Source: Lentzea californiensis
GTDB taxonomy: Bacteria > Actinomycetota > Actinomycetes > Mycobacteriales > Pseudonocardiaceae
Direction of reading: 5' to 3'
Assembly (NCBI RefSeq): GCF_024648825.1
Contig: NZ_JANBBE010000001.1
Span: 1,426,001 to 1,490,000 of the forward strand
Length of the DNA stretch: 64,000 nt
Of this stretch, positions 17,257 to 25,343 are shown piece by piece (positions within the stretch are counted from its first letter, which is position 1; each line of letters opens with the position of its first letter). A program made the translations under genes and the position numbers. The notes under the pieces are model-generated. The model had not been told where the DNA came from. It saw nothing but the letters and a program-made list of their open reading frames with translations, and searched no databases.

Positions 17257-18269
17257 CCAAGGCCATGACACCGACCGTCTCGGCGCCCGCTACCGCGGAG
17301 AAGCAGAAGTTCCGGCTGGCGCGGTACCAGGACCTCGCGCTGGTCCCGGTGATCATCCTCCTGCTGATCATCGGGGCGATTCTGTCGCCGATCTTCCTGA
17401 CGCCGAACAACCTGATCGCCGTGCTGACCCAGCAGAGCGAGCTGTCGTTGCTGGTGCTGGGCCAGGCGATGATCCTGATCGTCGGCAAGATGGACCTGTC
17501 GCTGGAGTCGACGGTCGGTCTCGCGCCCGCGCTGGCGGTCGCGTTGATCATCCCGTCGTCGGCCGGTGGGCTGGACGTCGGGTTCGCGGCGTGGCTGGCC
17601 TTGCCGTTGTGCCTGCTGATCGGCGTCGCGATCGGTGGCCTGAACGGGTTCCTGATCCTCAAGGTCGGGCTGTCCGGCTTCATGGTGACGCTGGGCATGC
17701 TGACGATGCTGCGCGGTCTGCAGCTCGCGATCACCGAGGGCAAGTCGCTGATCGACGTGCCGGAGTCGTTCCTGTACCTGGGTTCCACGACGTGGCTCGG
17801 GCTGCCGGCGGCGGTGTGGATCTGCATCGTCTGTTACGCGGCGGGCATCTTCGTGCTGAAGTACCTGCGTGCCGGCCGTTCGCTGTACGCGATCGGCGGC
17901 AACTCGGAGGCCGCGCGGGCCGCCGGCATCCGGGTCGACCGCGTGGTGTGGACCGTGCTGATCATCGGTTCGGTGCTGGCCGTGATCGCGGGCATCCTGA
18001 TGACGGGACGACTGGGGTCCGTGGCCGCCACGCAGGGCGAGGGCATGATCTTCCAGGTCTTCGCGGCCGCGGTGATCGGCGGGATCTCGTTGCAGGGCGG
18101 CAAGGGCACGCTGTTCGGCGCGTTGTCCGGCGTGCTGATGCTGGGGCTCGTGGAGCAGATCCTGCGGTTGCAGGGTGTTTCCGGCTTCTACATCAAGGCC
18201 TCGTACGGCGCGGTGATCATCCTGGCGTTGATCGTGACGCGGTTCGCCACCGGGCAGAAGCAGGAGTGA
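17253..18269 (+). CDS. Sugar ABC transporter permease (RbsC-type)
   Basis: 338 residues with eight to ten hydrophobic membrane segments. It carries the CUT2 permease signature region AIGGNSEAARAAGIRVDR near residue 212, and a late IGGISLQGGKGTLFGALSG segment typical of RbsC-like proteins. The ATG overlaps the ATPase stop (ATGA). It forms the channel of the importer whose binding protein and ATPase precede it. The substrate is inferred to be L-fucose from the enzymes of the same operon. Confidence 0.9.
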   Translation: MTKAMTPTVSAPATAEKQKFRLARYQDLALVPVIILLLIIGAILSPIFLTPNNLIAVLTQQSELSLLVLGQAMILIVGKMDLSLESTVGLAPALAVALIIPSSAGGLDVGFAAWLALPLCLLIGVAIGGLNGFLILKVGLSGFMVTLGMLTMLRGLQLAITEGKSLIDVPESFLYLGSTTWLGLPAAVWICIVCYAAGIFVLKYLRAGRSLYAIGGNSEAARAAGIRVDRVVWTVLIIGSVLAVIAGILMTGRLGSVAATQGEGMIFQVFAAAVIGGISLQGGKGTLFGALSGVLMLGLVEQILRLQGVSGFYIKASYGAVIILALIVTRFATGQKQE

Positions 18270-18584
18270 GTGGTGGAGACCGTTGCGCTGCACACCCGGC
18301 TTCGCGAGGGGCGCGAGGCCGACTACGACCGCATCCACGCGACGATCCCGGCGGAGCTGGACGGGGCGCTGCGCGAGGCCGGGGTGTGGTCGTGGCGGAT
18401 CTGGCGTTCTGGGCGCGAGCTGTTCCACCTCGTCGAGGTGGGTGACTACCGCGCGATGCGCGCCCATCTGGCCGAGCACCCCGCCAACGTTCCGTGGCAG
18501 GCTCAGATGGCCGAACTGCTGGAGGTCGAGGACGACTACTCCGGCGCCGAACCCGCTGTGCGACTCGTGTGGGAGCTGCCGTGA
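18270..18584 (+). CDS. L-rhamnose/L-fucose mutarotase family protein
   Basis: 104 residues of the RhaM-type mutarotase family: an early VALHTRLREGREADYDRIHATIP, then WSWRIWRSGRELFHLVEV. The enzyme interconverts alpha and beta anomers of a 6-deoxyhexose. That would supply the beta-pyranose needed by the following dehydrogenase. The GTG directly follows the permease stop. The stop overlaps the next start (GTGA). Confidence 0.85.
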   Translation: MVETVALHTRLREGREADYDRIHATIPAELDGALREAGVWSWRIWRSGRELFHLVEVGDYRAMRAHLAEHPANVPWQAQMAELLEVEDDYSGAEPAVRLVWELP

Positions 18585-19537
18585 AGGTCGCTGTTTCTCG
18601 TCTTGGCTTCGGCGGCGCGCCGATCGGCAACCTCTACCGGGAGGTGTCCGACGAGGTGGCGTTCGGCGCGGTCGAAGCCGCGTGGCAGAGCGGCGTCCGC
18701 TACTTCGATACCGCGCCGCACTACGGGCTCGGGCTGTCGGAGCGCCGTCTCGGGGTTGCCCTGGCCGGGCGGCCGCGCGACGAGTACGTGATCTCCACGA
18801 AGGTCGGGCGGTTGCTGGAGCCGTTCGGCGGCGAAGGCCTCGACGACGAGGGTTTCGCGGTGCCACGGCACTTCCGGCGGGTGCGGGACTACTCGGCGGA
18901 CGGGGTGAAGCGGTCGATCGAGTCCTCTTTGGAGCGTCTGGGCACCGACCGGGTGGAGATCGTCTACATCCACGACCCGGACGACCACTGGGCTTCCGCT
19001 TTCGGTGAGGCCTACCCGGCACTGGAGGAGCTGCGATCGCAGGGTGTCGTGGGCGCCATCGGCGTCGGCATGAACCAATGGGAGATGCCGGAGCGGTTCG
19101 TCCGCGAGACCGACATCGACGTGGTGATGCTGGCCGGCCGGTACACGTTGCTCGAGCAGCCCTCGCTCGTCTCGTTCCTGCCCGCCTGCGTCGAACGAGA
19201 TGTTTCCGTGGTGGCGTGCGGGGTCTTCAACTCCGGGCTGCTGTCGAAGCCGGACGTGGCCGCCGATGCGAAGTACAACTACGAGGAAGCACCCTCTGAG
19301 CTGGTGGAACGGGCGCGGGCGATCGCGGGGGTGTGCGGACGGCACGGCGTGACGCTGCCCGAGGCGGCGATCCAGTTCGCGCTGGGCCATCCCGCGGTGG
19401 TGTCGGTGGTGGTCGGCGCACGGACAGCGGAGCAGATGACCGCCAACGCCGCGTACTTCTCCGCCTCGATTCCCGAGGACCTGTGGAACGAGCTGAAGGC
19501 GTTGAACCTCATCGACCCGGAGGTGCCGACGCCGTGA
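18581..19537 (+). CDS. Aldo-keto reductase, probable L-fucose 1-dehydrogenase
   Basis: 318 residues of the aldo-keto reductase family that includes D-threo-aldose/L-fucose dehydrogenases. The active-site Asp-Tyr is in FDTAPHYGLGLSERRLG, with Lys in VISTKVGRLL and His in YIHDPDDHW. The late SVVVGARTAEQM contacts NAD(P). It should oxidise L-fucose to L-fucono-lactone, the first step of the pathway. The GTG at 18581 overlaps the mutarotase stop (GTGA), and its stop overlaps the next gene in the same way. The cofactor choice cannot be read from sequence alone. Confidence 0.84.
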   Translation: MKVAVSRLGFGGAPIGNLYREVSDEVAFGAVEAAWQSGVRYFDTAPHYGLGLSERRLGVALAGRPRDEYVISTKVGRLLEPFGGEGLDDEGFAVPRHFRRVRDYSADGVKRSIESSLERLGTDRVEIVYIHDPDDHWASAFGEAYPALEELRSQGVVGAIGVGMNQWEMPERFVRETDIDVVMLAGRYTLLEQPSLVSFLPACVERDVSVVACGVFNSGLLSKPDVAADAKYNYEEAPSELVERARAIAGVCGRHGVTLPEAAIQFALGHPAVVSVVVGARTAEQMTANAAYFSASIPEDLWNELKALNLIDPEVPTP

Positions 19538-20364
19538 TCGTCGACGCTCACCACCACCTGTGGGACCTGTCCGTCCGGGACCAGGACTGGATCACCGATC
19601 CGCCGATGGGCGTGATCCGGCGGTCGTTCCTGGAACCGGACTTCGTCGCCGCAGCACCTGAAGTCTCCGCATCCGTGCTGGTACAGACGGTGTGCGTGGC
19701 TGAGGAGACGCCGGAGTTCTTGGCCATCGCCGCGTCTTCGGGCGTCGTCGGCGCGGTGGTGGGCTGGACCGATCTGACGTCGCCCGCCGCAGGTGACGAG
19801 CTGGCGGCGTTGGTGGATCGGCCCGACGGTTCGTGGTTGCGCGGGATCCGGCACCAGGTGCAGAGTGAGCCGGACCCGGAGTGGTTGTGCCGCAAGGACG
19901 TCTGGCACGGGCTCGCCGCGGTGGGCGCTCATGGCCTGGTCTACGAGCTGCTGACGCTGCCGCACCAGATGCCGGCCGCGCGCCGGACCGTGGCGGCGTT
20001 GCCCCAGGTCGAGTTCGTGGTGGACCACTGCTCGAAGCCCGCGATCGGGTCGGATCCGGGGGAGTGGGCGGAGCTGATCCGGGCGCTGGCGGCGCACGAG
20101 AACGTGACGTGCAAGCTGTCCGGCCTGGTCACCGAGGCCGACTGGAAGTCGTGGGACGTGGTTTCGTTGCGGCCGTACTTCGAGGTCGTGCTGGACGCGT
20201 TCGGGCCTGAGCGGCTGATGTTCGGCTCGGACTGGCCCGTGTGCCTGCTGGCGGCCACCTACGAGGAGTGGCTCGGTGCGGCTCGGGAGTTGGTGTCCGA
20301 GCTGTCGCCCGGCGAGCAGGCCGCGATCTTCTCGGAAACCGCTCGCCGGGTCTACGCGCTCTAA
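19534..20364 (+). CDS. Amidohydrolase family 2, probable L-fuconolactonase
   Basis: 276 residues. The N-terminal metal-binding motif is VDAHHHLWD, with a middle His in FVVDHCSKP, and the late Asp in MFGSDWPVC. This is the amidohydrolase_2/fuconolactonase pattern. It would open L-fucono-1,4- or 1,5-lactone to L-fuconate for the dehydratase. GTG start overlapping the preceding stop (GTGA). It is the last gene of the operon, and its stop codon overlaps the stop of the converging dapA-type gene. Confidence 0.87.
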   Translation: MIVDAHHHLWDLSVRDQDWITDPPMGVIRRSFLEPDFVAAAPEVSASVLVQTVCVAEETPEFLAIAASSGVVGAVVGWTDLTSPAAGDELAALVDRPDGSWLRGIRHQVQSEPDPEWLCRKDVWHGLAAVGAHGLVYELLTLPHQMPAARRTVAALPQVEFVVDHCSKPAIGSDPGEWAELIRALAAHENVTCKLSGLVTEADWKSWDVVSLRPYFEVVLDAFGPERLMFGSDWPVCLLAATYEEWLGAARELVSELSPGEQAAIFSETARRVYAL

Positions 20365-21221
20365 ACGAACAGCGCCTTCAGCTCGTTGATCAGCTTCGGC
20401 GTGGCCCCGACGAGCGGTTCGCGGACCGGGCCCGACGGCAGGCCGAGCAGGTTGAGCGCGGCCTTGACGGCGACGGCACCGGGCTCGCGGGTCATGATCG
20501 CGGTGATCACCGGCAGCAACGCCTGATGGCGGCGCAGGGCTTCCTTGTTGTCGCCCTCGTCGTAGGCGTCGAGCATCGCCTTGATCTCGTTGCCGACGAC
20601 GTGACCGATGGTGCTGACCGTGCCGACGCCGCCGATCGAGTACAGCGGCAGGATCAGCTCGTCGTTGCCGGAGTAGAAGTCGAGGCCGGTCTCGGCGATC
20701 ACGCGCGCGGTCGCGAGCAGGTCGACCTTGCAGTCCTTCACGCCGATGATCCGCGGGTGCTCGGAGAGCCGGAGCAGCGTCTCGGTCTCGATCGCCGTGC
20801 CGGTGCGGCCGGGGATGTCGTAGAGCAGCGCCGGGAGGCCGGAGGCGTCCGCCACCTGCCTGAAGTGGTTCTCGACGCCCTCCTGCGTGGGCTTGCTGTA
20901 GTACGGCGTGACGACGAGCAGGCCGTCGGCGCCGTTCTCCTCGGCTTGGCGGGAGAGCTCGATGGTGTGGCGCGTGGAGTTGGTGCCGACGCCCGCGAGG
21001 ATCTGCGTGCGGTCGCCGACGGCCGCCTTGACGGCCCTGATGATCTGCGCCTTCTCGGCGTCCGTGGTGGTGGGGGCCTCGCCGGTCGTGCCGTTGACGA
21101 CCAGCCCGTCCGCGCCACCCTTGTCGACGAGGTGCGCCGCCAGCTCCTGCGCACCCTTGAGGTCCAGGTCACCGTCGGGGGTGAACGGGGTGACCATCGC
21201 TACGAGCACTCGTCCGAACAT
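20361..21221 (-). CDS. dapA: 4-hydroxy-tetrahydrodipicolinate synthase (DapA family)
   Basis: 286 residues of the DHDPS/NAL aldolase family. It has the GTTGEAPTTTDAEK motif (paired threonines), YYSKPTQEG with the catalytic Tyr region, YDIPGRTG with the substrate-binding Arg, and the Schiff-base Lys in IGVKDCKVD. All DHDPS hallmark residues are present, so pyruvate plus aspartate semialdehyde condensation for lysine and diaminopimelate is the simplest reading. It sits alone, facing the fucose operon, and diverges from a LysR gene, which is unusual for a housekeeping dapA. It could be a second, specialised paralogue. The ATG has GGAG four bases upstream. Confidence 0.8.
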   Translation of the reverse strand: MFGRVLVAMVTPFTPDGDLDLKGAQELAAHLVDKGGADGLVVNGTTGEAPTTTDAEKAQIIRAVKAAVGDRTQILAGVGTNSTRHTIELSRQAEENGADGLLVVTPYYSKPTQEGVENHFRQVADASGLPALLYDIPGRTGTAIETETLLRLSEHPRIIGVKDCKVDLLATARVIAETGLDFYSGNDELILPLYSIGGVGTVSTIGHVVGNEIKAMLDAYDEGDNKEALRRHQALLPVITAIMTREPGAVAVKAALNLLGLPSGPVREPLVGATPKLINELKALFV

Positions 21222-21292
21222 GACTCCAGCGTGGCTCTAGTCTTCGCAAAGTTCCAGTTAGAAGTTCTGTCCGGAACGTTAAGCTGAGCTTT

Positions 21293-22171
21293 GTGTTGGA
21301 TGTGCGAAGGCTTCGATTGCTCCACGCCCTGTCGGTCCACGGCACGGTCACCGCCGTTGCGGAGGCCCTGCACGTGACCTCTCCGGCCGTGTCCCAGCAA
21401 CTGGCCGCGCTGGAACGCGAGGCAGGTGTGGCCCTGGTCGAACGGGAGGGCCGCCGGCTGGCGCTGACCCGCGCCGGGCACGTGCTGGCGGCACACACAC
21501 AGCTCGTCCTCGACCAACTCGCCGCCGCCGAGGCAGACCTGGCGTCGCTGCGCACGTCCGTGTCCGGCGTCGTGCGCGTCGGGACGTTCGTGTCGGTCGC
21601 CGCCCTGCTGTCGCGCGTGATCCAGGTGCTGCGGTCGGCACACGGGTCCGATGTGGAGCTTTTCGTGCACGAGATGGAGCCCGAGGCGTCACTGCCCGCG
21701 TTGCGGCGCGGGGACATCGACATCGCGGTGATCCACTCGTACAACATCATGCCGCGCTCGCTGCCCACGTCCTGCGAGTCGTTCGAGCTGTTCGTGGAAC
21801 CGGTGAACGTGGCGCTGCCGTTGAGCGATCCGTTGGTGCAGCAGGATTCCGTCGACCTCGCCGTGCTGGCCGACCGGCCGTGGATCATGCCGCGCACCGA
21901 CGCGTCGTGCCACGAGCTGACCCAGCGGGCGTGCGGTGCCGCCGGGTTCGTGCCTCGCGCACAGGCCTACTGCGACGACTTCGGGGTGATGTGCGGGCTG
22001 GTCGAGGCCGGGCTGGGGGTCGCCCTGGTGCCGTCCGTGGCGCGGCGGCCCGGGGTGGCGTTGCGGCCGTTGACGCAGCAGGTGTTCCGGACGGTCTCGG
22101 CCGTGGTGCGGAACAGGGCTGACGGGCAGCCCGCGGTGCGCGCGGTGCTGGAGCAGCTACGCCAGGTCTGA
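21293..22171 (+). CDS. LysR-family regulator divergent from dapA-type gene
   Basis: 292 residues. The N-terminal DNA-binding domain reads VRRLRLLHALSVHGTVTAVAEALHVTSPAVSQ, continuing to a LysR effector domain with a late LVEAGLGVALVPSV segment. The GTG at 21293 follows a -10-like TAAGCT by seven bases, so the transcript is probably leaderless. The divergent arrangement suggests it controls the dapA-type gene. Its 3' end overlaps the 3' end of the converging FadR-type gene by 15 bases. Confidence 0.84.
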   Translation: MLDVRRLRLLHALSVHGTVTAVAEALHVTSPAVSQQLAALEREAGVALVEREGRRLALTRAGHVLAAHTQLVLDQLAAAEADLASLRTSVSGVVRVGTFVSVAALLSRVIQVLRSAHGSDVELFVHEMEPEASLPALRRGDIDIAVIHSYNIMPRSLPTSCESFELFVEPVNVALPLSDPLVQQDSVDLAVLADRPWIMPRTDASCHELTQRACGAAGFVPRAQAYCDDFGVMCGLVEAGLGVALVPSVARRPGVALRPLTQQVFRTVSAVVRNRADGQPAVRAVLEQLRQV

Positions 22172-22831
22172 CAGCCACTGCTCCACGCCGGCCACGTGCA
22201 CAGTGGACCAGCTGCGCGCGAGTTCCGGCTGGTGCGCGGCGAGCGCGTCCACAATGGCGCGGTGCTCGGCCACCGTGCGGTCCACGGCGTTCGACTGGGT
22301 GATGCCGCGCCAGATGCGGACGCGGACCGTCGGGCCGGCCAGCGTGTCGAGGAGCTGGGCCAGGTAGGCGTTGCCCGAGCACTGGGCGATGGCGCGGTGG
22401 AAGTCGAGGTCGTGCTCGACCAGTTCCTCCACGGACTTGGCGCTTTCGGCGGCGTCGCAGAGGGCGCGGAGCTTGATGATCTCTTCCTGGTCGACGCGCT
22501 GGGCGGCCATCGCGGCCGCCGCGGGCTCGAGGATGCGGCGCACCTGGAGAACTTCCAGCACCGAATCTTCGCCGCGGTGCAGGTCGAGCACGAAGGAAAG
22601 CGCGCCGAGCAGGTCGTCGGCCCTGAGTGAGGAGACGTACGTGCCGTCGCCCTGGCGGACGTCCAACACCCGGACGAGTGACAGGGCCTTCACGGCCTCG
22701 CGCAGCGAGTTGCGCGACAGGCCGAGGCGTTCTGCCAGGTCAGCCTCACGCGGGAGGCGGTCGCCGGGCTTGAGTTCGCCCGAAACGATCATCTCCTTGA
22801 CGCGCAGGATCGCATCGTCGGTGACTGCCAC
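22157..22831 (-). CDS. FadR/GntR-family regulator, candidate regulator of the fucose operon
   Basis: 224 residues. Winged helix at residues 1-70 (GELKPGDRLPREADLAERLGLSRNSLREAVKAL), then a helical FCD domain with acidic and His metal/ligand residues (EHDLDFHRAIAQCSGN, VAEHRAIVDAL). The FCD branch usually responds to sugar acids or related metabolites. A near-palindrome 20 bases upstream of the GTG start (22851-22865) resembles the palindrome in the L-fucose operon promoter. It therefore probably represses itself and that operon, with a fucose-pathway acid as inducer. Confidence 0.82.
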   Translation of the reverse strand: MAVTDDAILRVKEMIVSGELKPGDRLPREADLAERLGLSRNSLREAVKALSLVRVLDVRQGDGTYVSSLRADDLLGALSFVLDLHRGEDSVLEVLQVRRILEPAAAAMAAQRVDQEEIIKLRALCDAAESAKSVEELVEHDLDFHRAIAQCSGNAYLAQLLDTLAGPTVRVRIWRGITQSNAVDRTVAEHRAIVDALAAHQPELARSWSTVHVAGVEQWLSDLA

Positions 22832-22850
22832 AGCACCCTCAACTCGTCGT

Positions 22851-22865
22851 AGACCTCGGATGTCT
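22851..22865. promoter_or_regulatory. Operator-like palindrome upstream of the FadR-type gene
   Basis: AGACCTCGGATGTCT is a 7-1-7 palindrome with one mismatch, 20 bases before the FadR-type start. Its reverse complement matches the fucose operon operator at 11737-11751 at 12 of 15 positions. Autoregulation plus control of the operon is the natural reading. Confidence 0.55.
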
Positions 22866-22965
22866 GGGGGTCAGTATGCGCCACGGATGGTCATCTTCGT
22901 GCCATCCCGGTCTTTCGGAGCCTATTCACCAAGTCGGATGTAAGATGGTTATCTCTTAACGAAGG

Positions 22966-22994
22966 GTGACGCGGACCTCTGTTGTGGCCATAAT
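22966..22994 (+). promoter_or_regulatory. nagA promoter (-35 GTGACG, -10 CATAAT)
   Basis: GTGACG (22966-22971) and CATAAT (22989-22994) are separated by 17 bases and fit a sigma-70-type promoter. The predicted transcription start falls near 23001, inside the dre palindrome. Confidence 0.55.
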
Positions 22995-23007
22995 GGTCTG
23001 GACCATT
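22992..23007. promoter_or_regulatory. nagA: dre operator (DasR box) in front of nagA
   Basis: AATGGTCTGGACCATT is a near-perfect 16-bp palindrome and matches the DasR-responsive element core TGGTCTAGACCA with one change. It overlaps the -10 end and expected start of nagA transcription. A DasR orthologue is encoded at 30088-30843. Confidence 0.85.
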
Positions 23008-23019
23008 CAAGGAGGGATC

Positions 23020-24219
23020 TTGGACGCCGTTGTCGCAGCACCGCGCGCATTGCTCGGTCGCACGATCGTCGGTCCTGCCTCGGTGCGGATCAGGGACGGC
23101 CGCATCGTCGAGGTGACCACCGGTGAAGCACCACCCGGCGCGGAGGTCCTGTCCGACGGCCTGCTGACACCGGGCCTGGTCGACGTGCAGGTGAACGGCG
23201 CCGTAGGCGTCGACTTCGCCGAGGTGGACGCCGCCGGAATGCGTGCCGTGGCCGAAGCTCTGCCGTCCACCGGTGTGACCCGGTTCTTGCCCACGTTGAT
23301 CACCGCACCGGTCGACGTGATCTTGAGGCAGACGCGGGCGGTCCTGGCCGCATCCGCCGCTCTACCGGACGGAGTAGGTGCCCGCCCTCTCGGCGTGCAC
23401 CTGGAAGGCCCCTTCCTGTCGCCCAAACGGGCAGGGGTGCACGACCCGTCGTTCATGGTCGCGCCTGGTCCAGACCAGATCTCGGCCCTGCTCGACGACG
23501 AGCTGATCCGCCGCGCCCTGCGGATGGTGACGATGGCTCCCGAACAGCCCGGTGGTCTGGAGGCGGTCCGCCGTCTCGTCGAGGCCGGCGTGCTCGTCGC
23601 GGTGGGCCATTCCGACGCCACGGGTGAGCAGACCCGCGCCGCCGCCGACGCGGGTGCCCGCATGGTGACGCACCTGTTCAACGCCCAGCGTCCGCTGGGG
23701 CATCGCGAGCCGGGAGTTCCCGGGGTGGCGCTGGTGGACGAGCGCTTCACCCTCGGGCTCATCGCGGACCTGGCCCACGTGGGCCCGGACGTGTGCCGCC
23801 TCGTGTTCAACGCCGCCGGGGCACGGGTCGCGCTGGTGACGGACGCCGTCGCCGCCGCGGGGATGCCGCCGGGGCGCTACCACCTCGGAGGGGCGGACGT
23901 GCTGCTCACCGAGGACGGGGTGCCCCGGTCGCCGGAGGGCACGATCGCGGGTTCCGCGCTCACGCTCGACCGCGCGGTGCGGAACATCGTGTCCGTGGGT
24001 GTTCCGGTCGCGGACGCGCTGGCGTCGGCGACGATCGTGCCCGCCGAGGTCATCGGCGAGTCCGGTCTCGGCAGGCTCGCACCGGGTGCCGTCGCGGACC
24101 TGGTGTGGTGGGACGACGACCTGCGGCCCAAGAAGGTCTGGGTCGACGGCCGGGTCGTGTTCGACGCCGAAGCGCCGGTGGCGCGAGTCGCGGCAAGCTA
24201 CGCCACAGCAGGGCAATAG
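23020..24219 (+). CDS. nagA: N-acetylglucosamine-6-phosphate deacetylase
   Basis: 399 residues of the NagA amidohydrolase family. Metal and substrate motifs are GLVDVQVNGAVGVDF, GVHLEGPFLSPKRAGVH, VAVGHSDAT, MVTHLFNAQRPL and the catalytic Asp in VALVTDAVAAAG. It removes acetate from GlcNAc-6-phosphate, giving GlcN-6-phosphate for the deaminase encoded at 24300-25343. I chose the TTG at 23020 because AGGAGGG sits four bases before it. The upstream in-frame ATG lies within the promoter/operator. Transcription is probably repressed by DasR through the dre site at 22992. Confidence 0.9.
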   Translation: MDAVVAAPRALLGRTIVGPASVRIRDGRIVEVTTGEAPPGAEVLSDGLLTPGLVDVQVNGAVGVDFAEVDAAGMRAVAEALPSTGVTRFLPTLITAPVDVILRQTRAVLAASAALPDGVGARPLGVHLEGPFLSPKRAGVHDPSFMVAPGPDQISALLDDELIRRALRMVTMAPEQPGGLEAVRRLVEAGVLVAVGHSDATGEQTRAAADAGARMVTHLFNAQRPLGHREPGVPGVALVDERFTLGLIADLAHVGPDVCRLVFNAAGARVALVTDAVAAAGMPPGRYHLGGADVLLTEDGVPRSPEGTIAGSALTLDRAVRNIVSVGVPVADALASATIVPAEVIGESGLGRLAPGAVADLVWWDDDLRPKKVWVDGRVVFDAEAPVARVAASYATAGQ

Positions 24220-24234
24220 TCACGCAGCAAAAGT

Positions 24235-24283
24235 CACGCGGGGTCCCTACGTACCTTCTTGCGGTACGTAGGGACCCCGCGTG
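24235..24283. terminator. Perfect 21-bp stem hairpin between convergent nagA and deaminase genes
   Basis: CACGCGGGGTCCCTACGTACC pairs perfectly with its complement across a 7-base loop, and an A-rich run follows on the plus strand. It lies between two converging genes, as expected of a bidirectional terminator. Its outer stem (CACGCGGGG) is shared with the palindromes at 7611-7791 and 36487-36537, so it is also a member of that repeat family. Confidence 0.75.
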
Positions 24284-24299
24284 GCGGAAAAATCACCCG

Positions 24300-25343
24300 T
24301 TAGCGGGTGCGCGTGACCTTGTTCAGGCCGCGCGGGCTGTCCGGGTCGCCGCCGCGGGCCAGTGCCAGGCCGTGGGCCAGGCGCTGCACGGGCAGGATCT
24401 CCAGCACCGGCGCCACTTCCTCGGCGGTCTCGGGGATGGCGATGGCGAGCGTCGCCCCCACCTTCTCCGAGGCCGAGCCGACGGCCACGACGTCGGCACC
24501 GCGCTGGTGCACCACGTCCAGGGCGTCGCGCAGCGAGTCGCCGCCCTTGCCCAGTGACGTGACGGCCAGGACCGCGGTCTCGCCGTCCACCGCGGCCACC
24601 GGGCCGTGCAGCAGGTCGGCGCCGCTGTAGGCGCGGGCAGCCAGGTACGACGTCTCCGCGAGCTTGAGGGACGCCTCGAGCGCCGTCGCGTAGGAGTAAC
24701 CGCGGCCCGTGGTGAGGACGCGGTCCACGAAGCGGTAGCGGCGCACGGCCTCGTCGACGGTCGGCGCCGACTGGTCGAGGGTCACCTGGGCGAGCTCGCC
24801 CAGCGACGCCGCCGCCTCGCCGTTGCCGCCGCGGACCGCGTCGATCAGCAGGTAGAGGGCCAGCAGCGTGGCCGAGTAGGTCTTGGTGGCGGCCACCGCG
24901 TGCTCGACACCCGCCGACACGTCCACCGAGAGTTCGGCGGCCGCGTTCAGCGGGGAGTTCGCCGTGTTGGTCACGGCCACGGTCAGGGCGCCACGCCTGC
25001 GGTAGGCGGCGGTGACCTCCAGCAGGTCGGGCGAGCCGCCCGACTGGGAGACCGTGACCAGCAGGACGTCGCGCAGGTCGGGCTCCGCGCCGTACAGGGT
25101 CGTGGTGGACGCGGAGACCAGACCGGCGGGGAGCTGGAGCAGGATCTCGGTCAGGTACTTCGCGTAGATCGCGGCGTGGTCGCTGGAACCGCGGGCCGCG
25201 AAGAGCACGAAGCGCGGCGCGCGCTCGCGGATCACGGCGGCCACCTCGGCGATCGTGGACCGCGAGTCGTAGAGGTCGGCGAAGATCGACGGCTGCGCGG
25301 CGATCTCCGCTGCCATGTGCCGGCCTGGCTGGGGCGTGGTCAT
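24300..25343 (-). CDS. SIS-domain glucosamine-6-phosphate deaminase (NagB-II type)
   Basis: 347 residues with two SIS domains: FAARGSSDHAAIYAKY and VTVSQSGGSPDLLEV in the first, LTTGRGYSYATALEASLKLAETSYL in the second, ending with a GlmS-like NKVTRTR. It lacks the glutaminase domain of GlmS, so it is the NagB-II/AgaS-like type that converts GlcN-6-phosphate to fructose-6-phosphate and ammonia. The ATG overlaps the GH3 stop (ATGA). It is the last gene of the divergent aminosugar operon and completes the route from GlcNAc-6-phosphate begun by NagA. Confidence 0.85.
   Translation of the reverse strand: MTTPQPGRHMAAEIAAQPSIFADLYDSRSTIAEVAAVIRERAPRFVLFAARGSSDHAAIYAKYLTEILLQLPAGLVSASTTTLYGAEPDLRDVLLVTVSQSGGSPDLLEVTAAYRRRGALTVAVTNTANSPLNAAAELSVDVSAGVEHAVAATKTYSATLLALYLLIDAVRGGNGEAAASLGELAQVTLDQSAPTVDEAVRRYRFVDRVLTTGRGYSYATALEASLKLAETSYLAARAYSGADLLHGPVAAVDGETAVLAVTSLGKGGDSLRDALDVVHQRGADVVAVGSASEKVGATLAIAIPETAEEVAPVLEILPVQRLAHGLALARGGDPDSPRGLNKVTRTR

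Noticed and set aside
16911..19022. A 703-codon minus-strand frame across the fucose operon
   Set aside because: Low-complexity Arg/Gln/His translation, opposite well supported operon genes.
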